Below the pieces are notes generated by a model. The model was given only the letters and a program-made list of their open reading frames with translations, was not told where the DNA came from and did not search any database. The translations under genes were made by a program, and so were the position numbers. Source: Vreelandella sp042466685 (GTDB lineage: Bacteria > Pseudomonadota > Gammaproteobacteria > Pseudomonadales > Halomonadaceae). From it: a DNA stretch of 64,000 bases. The stretch is from NCBI RefSeq assembly GCF_042466685.1, contig NZ_CP170448.1, positions 4,588,001 through 4,652,000 of the forward strand, read 5' to 3'. This document shows positions 1 to 6,858 of this stretch, piece after piece (the stretch's first letter is position 1; each line of letters starts with the position of its first letter).

Positions 1-861
1 ATTGGCGTAGCGGAAACCTACGATGTGCTTGTTTCACCTGAAGACGACCGGGCATACACCATCTTCGCCGAGTCCATGGATCGCAGCGGCTACGCCCGCG
101 CTACCCTGGCACCGCGTGAAGGCATGCAGGCCGACATTCCTGAACGACGTCAAATTGCCGACCGCGGCATGGAAGCCATGGCTGCCCACGGTATGGGCGG
201 TATGGATCATTCCAATATGGCAGGGATGGATCACTCAGGCATGTCAAATATGGAAGGTATGGATCACTCCAATATGCCAGGAATGAGCAGTGACGATGCC
301 GGTATGGAGGGCATGGATCACTCTAATATGGGCGGCATGCCGGGGGAGCAGGCGAAAATCGGCGAAAATGGTTTGCTCGTTGCTGGTGAAGCCCAGCCCG
401 GTTCTCGCTACGACCAGGCAGGCATAGGCATCGACCCCAACGAACGTCGAGTACTCGTCTACCGCGATCTTAAAGCCTTCACGCCATGGCCTGACCGCCG
501 CGAACCAGGCCGTGAGCTTGAACTGCACCTGACCGGCAACATGGAACGCTACATGTGGTCGTTTGATGGCAAAAAGTTTAGCGAAGTGACCGGCCCTATT
601 CACTTTGTGAAAGATGAGCGGCTGCGCCTCATCCTCGTCAACGACACCATGATGGAGCACCCCATTCACCTCCACGGCATGTGGATGGAGCTGGAAAACG
701 GCCAGGGTGAATTGATTCCGCGCAAACACACCCTGAATGTGAAGCCCGGCGAGCGCGTGTCTGCGCTGATCACCGCAGACGCCGAGGGCAGCTGGGCGTT
801 CCACTGCCACCTTCTCTATCACATGGATGCCGGCATGTTCCGCGTTGTTCAGGTTTCTTAA
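1..861 (+). CDS. copA: CopA-type multicopper oxidase, 3' part
   Basis: Periplasmic multicopper oxidase of the CopA/PcoA copper-resistance family, thought to oxidise Cu(I) and sequester copper. The frame is open from base 1, so the gene begins before the window and only about 286 C-terminal codons are present. A methionine/histidine-rich insert (bases about 190-345) carries four MDHSNM/MDHSGM-like repeats, a known copper-binding feature of CopA. Downstream lie the oxidase copper-site motifs HPIHLHGMW (about 658-684) and HCHLLYHMDAGM (about 802-837), matching the family pattern HCHxxxHxxxxM for type 1/2/3 copper ligands. copB follows after 9 bases, so the two form an operon. The promoter is outside the window. 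Confidence 0.93.
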   Translation: MGVAETYDVLVSPEDDRAYTIFAESMDRSGYARATLAPREGMQADIPERRQIADRGMEAMAAHGMGGMDHSNMAGMDHSGMSNMEGMDHSNMPGMSSDDAGMEGMDHSNMGGMPGEQAKIGENGLLVAGEAQPGSRYDQAGIGIDPNERRVLVYRDLKAFTPWPDRREPGRELELHLTGNMERYMWSFDGKKFSEVTGPIHFVKDERLRLILVNDTMMEHPIHLHGMWMELENGQGELIPRKHTLNVKPGERVSALITADAEGSWAFHCHLLYHMDAGMFRVVQVS

Positions 862-870
862 GGAGGCAGT

Positions 871-1641
871 ATGAAAAACAAGCACTACTTAACCCTCGCC
901 AGCGTGGCCCTCGCCGTGGCCGCCGCTACTACCGCTCAGGCCGAAGATGGCTATGCGGCTCCAGACAACTGGCCAGCGCCCACGATGGAACACAACATGG
1001 GCATGGGGCTGTTCGACCGGCTTGAATACACCGTTCCCGACAAAGGCCAAGACGCCGTGGTATGGGACTTTCAAGGCTGGTACGGCGGTGATATCAACCG
1101 CGTTTACCTGAAGTCAGAGGGCGAAAACGTCCAGGGCGACGGCGAAGATGCTGAGTTCGAGTCCCTGGAACTACTCTATAGCCGCCTAGTGGCAGATTTT
1201 TGGGAGTTACAAGGGGGTATCGGTTATCAAGGCGGTGTGTTCTCCGATGACCACGCCGAACGCACCTATGGAGTGGTCGGCCTGCAAGGTGTGATGCCCT
1301 ACGGCATTGAAACCGACGTTGCCATGCAAGTGAGTGAAGATGGCGACGTGGCTGCCAGTTTTGAGGGCGAATACGATCTGCGACTCACACAGCGGCTCTA
1401 CCTACAGCCACGCACCGAAATCGCCGTGGCCGCCAGTGAAGTGGAAGAATTTGGCGTCGGTGAAGGGCTTAACTCGGTTCGTGCTGGCCTGCGGCTAGGC
1501 TATGAAGTCACCCGCCGCTTCGCCCCCTACGTCGGTGCTTATTGGGAGAAAGAGTATGGCGACACGGCGGATCTCTCCCGTGCTAGTGGCGATAACACGG
1601 AAGACGCGGGGGTCGTTGCTGGTGTGAAGCTGATGTTTTAA
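871..1641 (+). CDS. copB: Copper resistance protein B, outer membrane
   Basis: CopB/PcoB-family outer-membrane protein, 256 aa, that works with CopA in periplasmic copper tolerance. The ATG follows a strong ribosome site (AAGGAGG) 9 bases after the copA stop. An N-terminal signal peptide ends near residue 24 (TTAQA-ED). The body alternates short polar/aromatic strands (WDFQGWYGGD, YLKSEGE, ELLYSRLV) and ends in LMF, typical of a beta-barrel with a C-terminal aromatic residue. It lacks the long Met-rich N-terminal region of some CopB proteins and keeps only a short MEHNMGMG stretch. Family assignment rests on the VWDFQGWYGGDINR-type core and on its position after copA. Confidence 0.9.
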   Translation: MKNKHYLTLASVALAVAAATTAQAEDGYAAPDNWPAPTMEHNMGMGLFDRLEYTVPDKGQDAVVWDFQGWYGGDINRVYLKSEGENVQGDGEDAEFESLELLYSRLVADFWELQGGIGYQGGVFSDDHAERTYGVVGLQGVMPYGIETDVAMQVSEDGDVAASFEGEYDLRLTQRLYLQPRTEIAVAASEVEEFGVGEGLNSVRAGLRLGYEVTRRFAPYVGAYWEKEYGDTADLSRASGDNTEDAGVVAGVKLMF

Positions 1642-1808
1642 CGAAGATAAGTGCGACTGCCCCTTCGCAGCCTGCGCAGGGGCGAGCTTACAAATTGGAT
1701 CGATTGGCCCAACCTCCATGCAGCGATTGCCGCACTGTTGCCGGGCACCCCAGAATCGCCTGACATTTACCGGCAGAGCATTCAACAACAGTGCGGTTCT
1801 CTGGTGCA

Positions 1809-1832
1809 TCTAACGGTGGAAGTGCCGTTAGA
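1809..1832. other. Inverted repeat in convergent gap copB / sensor kinase
   Basis: The 229-base gap between the convergent copB and kinase genes holds an 8-bp stem (TCTAACGG / CCGTTAGA) with an 8-base loop. There is no T-run on either side, so it is at best a weak or factor-dependent transcription end. Nothing else recognisable is seen in the gap; a 64-codon open frame there lacks a ribosome site and family features. Confidence 0.3.
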
Positions 1833-1870
1833 TTCGAGGTCTTGATCCGAAGACAAGCCAAGCAAGCTAA

Positions 1871-3283
1871 TCAGTGAGCTTGTTGCTGGTTTTGTTCCCA
1901 CGTAACGCTTACCGCTAGCCCATTGGGCATGCGGTTACTAAGTGTAAGGCGTGCATCCTGGCGCTGAGCCAACTCCGAAACAATCGACAAACCCAATCCG
2001 CTGCCAGTAGTGCCCTGACCAGACGCGCGCCTAAAGCGCTCTGTGACTTTATCCAATAGTGCCTCAGGCAGTCCGGGGCCAGTATCTCTCACAATAAGTT
2101 GAGGCGCCCCCTCCCGAAGGGTCAACTCTACCTCTATATGACCGCCTTCCAGGGTATAGCGTAAGGCGTTATCCAGTAGGTTACGAAAGAGAATGCCCAC
2201 CTCGACTTCGTCGGCGCGAACCTCCAGCCGGGTTAACCCTGTTAGCCTCAAGTGCTGATCTCGCTCTTCAGCGAGTGGCCACAGTTCGGCTACCAATTCA
2301 GCAATAATCGGGTAAAGATCGATAGTTGCCGGTGAGGTTGTGGCAACTTGATCCAAACGCGCCAAAATAAGCAGTTGTTCTACTACCCGCTGAAGCCGTT
2401 CCACACCAACATACGCCTTTTGTAATGATTGTTCTCCCCCTGCCTGAGCGTTATCCAGGTGGATTCTCAGCGCTGCCAAAGGCGTGCGTAACTCATGGGC
2501 TGCATCGGCGGTAAAGCGCCGCTCGCGCTCTAACGTTGCTTTTAACCGGGCGATAAAGTCGTTTAGCGATTGGCGTAATTCATTAAGCTCTTGAGGAACC
2601 GGGTTATCGATTTTACTTAGGTCGTGGGCGGAGCGGCCTTGCACCTGGCTGGAAAGCGCTTGGATGGGCGCAATTCCCCGCCGAATGATGCGGCTCATCA
2701 GCCAAAGGAGGAGTGGCAGCAAAAAGAGCATCGGCAATAAATTGTTCCAGGTGATGCGCTCCACCACTTCATCATGAAACGAACCTTGCAGCCCCATGCG
2801 GATCCAGGTATCGCTGGCAACGTCGAACATGCTGAACACCCGCCAACGATGACCATCGTAGCTTTCCCAGCGAAACCCCTCTTCTAAAGGCGCGGGGAAA
2901 GGCCCGGCATCATGCCATTTGCCCCCTAACACCCTGGGTGAGCCATCTGCATTCCAAAAACCCAGCACTAATTTAAGCTCCTCCTCGTGGTAAAGCTTGG
3001 AACCTGATTCAGAGCTGTTCACGGGCACTGCGTTACCGTCGCGATATAGCTGTGTCGGATGGCCTGGGAGGCCCATGCGCGAGGCAAGGCGAGCGTAGTC
3101 GTCAATGGTCGCGTGTGGGTCGAGTTGGCCAGCCACAATCCGACTATGCAGACTGAGCTGAGTATCGAGAATCTCTTCCAGCTCGTGATCGGTAATTAAG
3201 TAAGCTGCGGTAACCGCAATGCCCCCAGCGATAACCAAGGTAATGGCTAGCGTGCGAAGCAGATAGTGTCGTATCGATCTCAT
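1871..3283 (-). CDS. Sensor histidine kinase (QseC/PmrB-like)
   Basis: Inner-membrane sensor kinase, 470 aa. Membrane segment near residues 11-30, periplasmic sensor region about 31-178, second membrane segment about 181-199, HAMP linker about 200-250, HisKA domain with phospho-acceptor His263 in AAHELRTPLAAL, and an ATPase domain with N-box FRNLLDNALRY (Asn372), G1 DTGPGLP (about 400-406) and G2 GSGLGLSIV. The ATG overlaps the TGA of the response-regulator gene (ATGA), so the two are translationally coupled. The signal cannot be read from the sequence. The neighbouring copAB genes might suggest copper, but the partner regulator looks like the QseB/PmrA group. Confidence 0.9.
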   Translation of the reverse strand: MRSIRHYLLRTLAITLVIAGGIAVTAAYLITDHELEEILDTQLSLHSRIVAGQLDPHATIDDYARLASRMGLPGHPTQLYRDGNAVPVNSSESGSKLYHEEELKLVLGFWNADGSPRVLGGKWHDAGPFPAPLEEGFRWESYDGHRWRVFSMFDVASDTWIRMGLQGSFHDEVVERITWNNLLPMLFLLPLLLWLMSRIIRRGIAPIQALSSQVQGRSAHDLSKIDNPVPQELNELRQSLNDFIARLKATLERERRFTADAAHELRTPLAALRIHLDNAQAGGEQSLQKAYVGVERLQRVVEQLLILARLDQVATTSPATIDLYPIIAELVAELWPLAEERDQHLRLTGLTRLEVRADEVEVGILFRNLLDNALRYTLEGGHIEVELTLREGAPQLIVRDTGPGLPEALLDKVTERFRRASGQGTTGSGLGLSIVSELAQRQDARLTLSNRMPNGLAVSVTWEQNQQQAH

Positions 3284-3942
3284 TGCGCTTGGCTATCCAA
3301 CCGGTAGCCAATCCCGCGCACATTAATGATCAGACGCTTTTCAAGCTTTTTACGCAGGTGATGAATGTGAACTTCCACCGCATTGGACTCTACCTCTTCG
3401 CCCCAGCCATAAAGCAAATTTTCTAAACGAGGACGAGATAGCACCCTGTCGGGATGTCTGGCTAGCTCTAACAATAAGGCATACTCCCGTCGGCCCAACT
3501 TTACGTCTTTACCCCGCCAACTCACCACATGACGAGCCTCATCAATACTCAGCGCCCCCAGCGTCAATATCTGCGAGGCCCGCCCCTCAGCGCGTCGCAT
3601 TACGACACGCAAACGGGCGAGCAGCTCCTGCAAATTGAAAGGCTTGAGCACATAGTCATCTGCCCCCGCATCTAAACCGCCAATACGGTCTTCCATCGCA
3701 TCGCGGGCGGTCAAAATCAGAATAGGTAGGGTGGATTGCTGACGGAGTAACTGGAGTACCTGCATGCCGTCCATATCAGGCAGACCAAGATCCAAAATAA
3801 TCACACTGAAGGTCTCGCTGCCGATAGCGCGGATAGCCTCGCGGCCAAGCATAAACCAATCGACCGTGTACCCCTCACGCTCCAGCGCCGTTTTAATGCC
3901 ATCCCCAAGCAAGGGATCATCTTCGATTAGCAGTGCGCGCAT
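3280..3942 (-). CDS. OmpR-family response regulator (QseB/PmrA-like)
   Basis: Two-component regulator, 220 aa, first gene of a two-gene operon with the sensor kinase. Receiver domain 1-120 with acidic pocket Asp8/Asp9, phospho-acceptor Asp51 (ILDLGLPDMDG) and conserved Lys100 (YVLKPFN). The C-terminal winged helix about 125-218 ends in VHIHHLRKKL. The opening LLIEDDPLLGDGIKTAL is close to E. coli QseB as remembered. The ribosome site GAGGGAG lies just upstream of the ATG. A direct repeat of CTTAAG-type half-sites lies about 43-59 bases upstream (see that entry), arguing for autoregulation of the PmrA/QseB kind. Confidence 0.92.
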   Translation of the reverse strand: MRALLIEDDPLLGDGIKTALEREGYTVDWFMLGREAIRAIGSETFSVIILDLGLPDMDGMQVLQLLRQQSTLPILILTARDAMEDRIGGLDAGADDYVLKPFNLQELLARLRVVMRRAEGRASQILTLGALSIDEARHVVSWRGKDVKLGRREYALLLELARHPDRVLSRPRLENLLYGWGEEVESNAVEVHIHHLRKKLEKRLIINVRGIGYRLDSQAQ

Positions 3943-3984
3943 GCTGCTCCCTCAATCTACAAACCACTATCTTCGCCATCAAAA

Positions 3985-4001
3985 CTTAAGCTTTTCTTAA
4001 A
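3985..4001 (-). promoter_or_regulatory. PmrA/QseB-like direct-repeat box upstream of the response regulator
   Basis: The + strand reads CTTAAG-CTTTT-CTTAAA, two half-sites 11 bp apart, matching the CTTAAK-N5-CTTAAK layout described for PmrA-type regulators. On the minus strand the proximal half-site lies 15 bases before a possible -10 (TAGTGG, about 3964-3969) of the response-regulator operon, where an activator replacing a weak -35 would bind. Binding is inferred. Confidence 0.5.
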
Positions 4002-4086
4002 CACGGCAATTTAATACCCCACAACGCATACGCATCTGAACTCAACCAGTAAGCCAGCCCCTCTTTTTTGCAAACCTCTTAGGCAG

Positions 4087-4103
4087 CTTAACTCTTCTTT
4101 AAG
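4087..4103. promoter_or_regulatory. Second PmrA/QseB-like direct-repeat box before the glycosyltransferase
   Basis: CTTAAC-TCTTC-TTTAAG on the + strand, again two half-sites with 11-bp periodicity but less perfect. It lies 133 bases before the glycosyltransferase start and about 145 bases beyond the response-regulator start, so it could serve either divergent gene. The rest of the 293-base intergenic stretch (3943-4235) is AT-rich with no clear other element. Confidence 0.4.
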
Positions 4104-4235
4104 TTATTTAGGCTCAATCTGCCTCTTTCGCCATGGGCAAAGCCAAAGCAGCGCCTTCAATGGCAGTCATTTTGAATCTGCATTAACGCTGCCGTAGGCA
4201 GACCATTGTCTATTAACTGAACAGAGCGTCAGAGC

Positions 4236-5426
4236 ATGCACTTACTAACACTTATTAGAACAAACTCTTATTTAAAAATAGTGGCCCGCTTTTTAGAAAA
4301 AAGAATGAAGCGATTTTTACTGGGAGTCATGCGGTATATCCTCAAACCGCCTGCACCAGAAACCATCGATAGCCTTGTCGGCATAGAGAAAATTTTAATT
4401 ATTCGCCCCAATTTCCGTCTGGGCAACGCGCTAATCAGCACCCCTGCCATCGATGCTTTTCGTGAACGTTTTCCTTCCGCGCGCATAGACTATTTAGCGA
4501 CTGATAAAACATGGCCACTGTTGCAGCAACGTCCTGTTGACCATTTCCATTTACTGTCGAGAGACGCCATTCTCCGCCCCTGGCAGTGCGTGACACTATT
4601 ACGCCGCTTACGAGCACAACGCTATGACCTGGCGGTACAAGTGAGCGGAGGATCAACGAGCGGCTTTATAGTGACCCGGTTAATAGGGGCGCGGTACAGC
4701 ATGGGGTCGCGCAAAGGTCACCAGCGGTGGTACAGCATTGAGGCTGAAGGTAAGTCATCACACGCCTATGATGCCATCGTCAATTTGACACGCCCGCTCG
4801 GCGTTACTTGCCGTAATCGGCCACTGCTCCAGCTAACGGAGCAGGAACGCTTTCAGGCCATAACGAAGATACGACAGCTATTCAGTCTGCATAGCGACCA
4901 CTCATCAGATACAGACTTTATTGCGATCTTCGTAGGCGGGCATCAAAACAAACGTTGGCCGTTGGCATTTTGGCTAATGCTCATCGATGCCATGGAAGCC
5001 TGCAAAATACGTTATGTCGTTTTCCTTGGGCCGGAGGAGTTTAGGCTTCTAGCACCGATTGAGCAGCGCTTGATGTCATCGCGGTATGGCAGCTTATGCC
5101 CACCGCTTCCTATCCGTCACTTTGCTGCGGTTTTAGAGCGTGCGCGTTTACTCGTGACACCCGACTCAGGGCCGATGCACTTAGCAGCAGCACTCGATGT
5201 CGCCACCATTTCCCTGGTACGTCAGAAAAAATCACTCGCCTTCGTACCACGAGAACCCTATGACACGATCCTGTGGCGTCCAGAGGTCAGCACCATAGTA
5301 GAAGCCATACAAGCTAATCTTGAGGGTCGAGCCTCAACGACACCCGTTCATGCGAACTCGGCAGCAGGCCAACCAAAACAGTGCCTAACACCTTCCCCTA
5401 ATACAACCCATACGTACGCCAGCTAA
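4236..5426 (+). CDS. Glycosyltransferase family 9 (heptosyltransferase-like)
   Basis: Probable lipopolysaccharide-core glycosyltransferase of family GT9 (ADP-heptose:LPS heptosyltransferase type), 396 aa, cytoplasmic face of the inner membrane. Recognisable parts: ILIIRPNFRLGNALISTPAI (about residues 51-70), the N-terminal nucleotide-sugar fold with the GD/GN motif, IAIFVGGHQNKRWPL (about 229-243), and the C-terminal VTPDSGPMHLAAAL motif (about 307-320). A 50-residue basic N-terminal extension precedes the domain; the start is uncertain, as no strong ribosome site precedes the ATG and Met24 is an alternative. Base composition is AT-richer than the flanks. The PmrA-like box upstream fits regulation of LPS modification. 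Donor and acceptor sugars are unknown. Confidence 0.82.
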   Translation: MHLLTLIRTNSYLKIVARFLEKRMKRFLLGVMRYILKPPAPETIDSLVGIEKILIIRPNFRLGNALISTPAIDAFRERFPSARIDYLATDKTWPLLQQRPVDHFHLLSRDAILRPWQCVTLLRRLRAQRYDLAVQVSGGSTSGFIVTRLIGARYSMGSRKGHQRWYSIEAEGKSSHAYDAIVNLTRPLGVTCRNRPLLQLTEQERFQAITKIRQLFSLHSDHSSDTDFIAIFVGGHQNKRWPLAFWLMLIDAMEACKIRYVVFLGPEEFRLLAPIEQRLMSSRYGSLCPPLPIRHFAAVLERARLLVTPDSGPMHLAAALDVATISLVRQKKSLAFVPREPYDTILWRPEVSTIVEAIQANLEGRASTTPVHANSAAGQPKQCLTPSPNTTHTYAS

Positions 5427-5577
5427 TGAATGAAAGCACATAACTGTTCGTTAAGTATTCGGTGACAAGATAGGTTCAACCTCATCAAGATTCGGGTGCA
5501 TCGGAATGTACATATCGCTCTTATCAACAAAAAATATCACTTCTGATAGTTGGATGTCGCTTGATAATAAGGGTCTC

Positions 5578-5850
5578 ATGGACTGGCAATGGTTTTCTTT
5601 TCGGCTATGCCTATTTTTAACTACCTTGTTAACCATTTTCCTTGTGCTATTTGGGATAGAGACCATCGAAATCATTATCGCTATTTTCAGTATCGGGGTC
5701 AGCAGCACCTCCCAGTTATTGAGGTTAAGCAGTGCAAGAACAACTATGTGTAACCTTCTCCATCCTGAAGAGAGCGAGGTTTTAGATACGCTGGACGCGA
5801 TAGGTATGGCAGGCGTTGGCACTTTGGTTGTTTTATATTTTTTAGCCTAA
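5578..5850 (+). CDS. Small membrane protein, unknown
   Basis: Not recognised. A 90-aa protein is read from the ATG at 5578, preceded by AAGGG at a suitable distance; earlier in-frame starts at 5554 and 5506 would add 8 or 24 polar residues. It begins MDWQWFSFR, then has two adjacent hydrophobic stretches (about residues 9-27 and 30-46), a polar middle (RLSSARTTMCNLLHPEESEVL), and a third hydrophobic segment at the C-terminus (about 72-90), so it is probably an inner-membrane protein. It sits alone between the glycosyltransferase and the glutaredoxin-MauE gene in an AT-rich stretch that may have been acquired. No function is inferred. Confidence 0.5.
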   Translation: MDWQWFSFRLCLFLTTLLTIFLVLFGIETIEIIIAIFSIGVSSTSQLLRLSSARTTMCNLLHPEESEVLDTLDAIGMAGVGTLVVLYFLA

Positions 5851-5907
5851 TCCCTCGTTGCCAATGCCACTACCTGATTTATTCGGCGGTGGGAAATATA
5901 CAAATAC

Positions 5908-5938
5908 TTGACCTATAGGCAACCCCAGGTACTACGCT
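5908..5938 (+). promoter_or_regulatory. MerR-family-like promoter with 19-bp spacer
   Basis: TTGACC (5908-5913) and TACGCT (5933-5938) are separated by 19 bp, the over-long spacing typical of promoters activated by MerR/CueR/SoxR regulators. Within the spacer is an imperfect dyad, ACCTATAGGC / AACCCCAGGT (5911-5930). The glutaredoxin-MauE start lies about 50 bases downstream. No merR-type regulator gene is in the window, so this rests on spacing and dyad only. Confidence 0.4.
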
Positions 5939-5987
5939 ACATGCACTAGGCTTATAGCCTTGATAAGGCAAAAAGAGGGAGGTTGCC

Positions 5988-6743
5988 ATGGCATCATCAA
6001 CACAGCAAAGCGCGCGGGTTTACCGGATGAAAACCGCCGAGCATATGTGCCCGTTTGGTCTGAAGACCGTTGATCTACTCAAACGCAAAGGCTTTAAGGT
6101 CGACGACCACACCTTAACGTCCCGCGATGAGATCGACGCGTTCAAGCAACAGGAAAATGTCGACACTACGCCTCAGGTGTTCATCGGTGACCAACGCATC
6201 GGCGGCTACGAAGAGCTGCGTGAGCATCTGGGAATGAGTGTTCCCAATGCAAAAGAAACCACTTATCGGCCAGTGATTGCCATATTTGCCACCGCGCTGC
6301 TGGTAGGCTTAGCGATTAGCTGGGCGACCCAAGGCACACTGTTCACAGCGCGCATGCCGGAGTTTGCCGTTGCTACGGCGATGGTGCTGCTAGGTTTGCA
6401 GAAGCTGCAAGACGTCGAAAGCTTCAGCAGTATGTTTTTGAATTACGACCTGTTAGCTCAACGCTACGTGCCCTACAGCTATTTTTACCCCTACGCCGAG
6501 ACGCTTGCTGGTATTTTAATGCTAGCCGGGGCGTTGATTTGGCTGGCCGCGCCGCTGGCGCTGTTTGTCGGTACGGTGGGGGCGGTCTCCGTGTTTAAAG
6601 CCGTGTATATCGACAAACGTGAGCTTAAATGCGCCTGCGTCGGCGGTAACAGCAATGTGCCGCTAGGTTTCGTATCACTAACCGAAAACCTGGTTATGAT
6701 CGCCATGGGGCTGTGGATGCCGCTGCGGATGTTGTTGTCATAA
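5988..6743 (+). CDS. Glutaredoxin domain fused to MauE-like membrane domain
   Basis: 251-aa two-domain protein. Residues about 8-78 are a glutaredoxin-like fold with a CPFG redox site (HMCPFGLKT) and the cis-Pro segment TTPQVFIGDQRIGGYEEL. The remainder is a four-helix MauE/DoxX-type membrane domain (about 90-115, 122-145, 165-195, 230-250) with a conserved CACVGG motif on a loop near residue 215, like the Cys pair of MauE/VKOR-type disulfide proteins. The ribosome site AGAGGGAGG precedes the ATG. The likely role is thiol-disulfide exchange across the inner membrane, delivering electrons to or from periplasmic proteins. The gene is monocistronic. The partner protein is unknown. Confidence 0.82.
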   Translation: MASSTQQSARVYRMKTAEHMCPFGLKTVDLLKRKGFKVDDHTLTSRDEIDAFKQQENVDTTPQVFIGDQRIGGYEELREHLGMSVPNAKETTYRPVIAIFATALLVGLAISWATQGTLFTARMPEFAVATAMVLLGLQKLQDVESFSSMFLNYDLLAQRYVPYSYFYPYAETLAGILMLAGALIWLAAPLALFVGTVGAVSVFKAVYIDKRELKCACVGGNSNVPLGFVSLTENLVMIAMGLWMPLRMLLS

Positions 6744-6774
6744 ATAGCAAAATGGCAGAGCAACGCGTGGCATA

Positions 6775-6823
6775 AAAAAGGCTTAGGGTCGAGCCGAGGG
6801 TTCAAATGCTTTCGACCCTCGGC
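6775..6823 (-). terminator. Rho-independent terminator of the pao operon
   Basis: Reading the minus strand after the paoC stop, GGGTCGA and TCGACCC can pair around a 19-base loop and are followed by TAAGCC and six T. A mutually exclusive stem GCCGAGGGT / ACCCTCGGC (6793-6801 with 6815-6823) overlaps it. Only the minus strand has a T-run. Confidence 0.6.
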
Positions 6824-6858
6824 ATAGAGTTCAGTCTAGCCGCCACATCCCCGAGGTT

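Noticed and set aside
1651..1845. 64-codon + strand open frame after copB.
   Set aside because: No ribosome site, no recognisable motif, and it lies in a convergent gap with a probable transcription-end hairpin.
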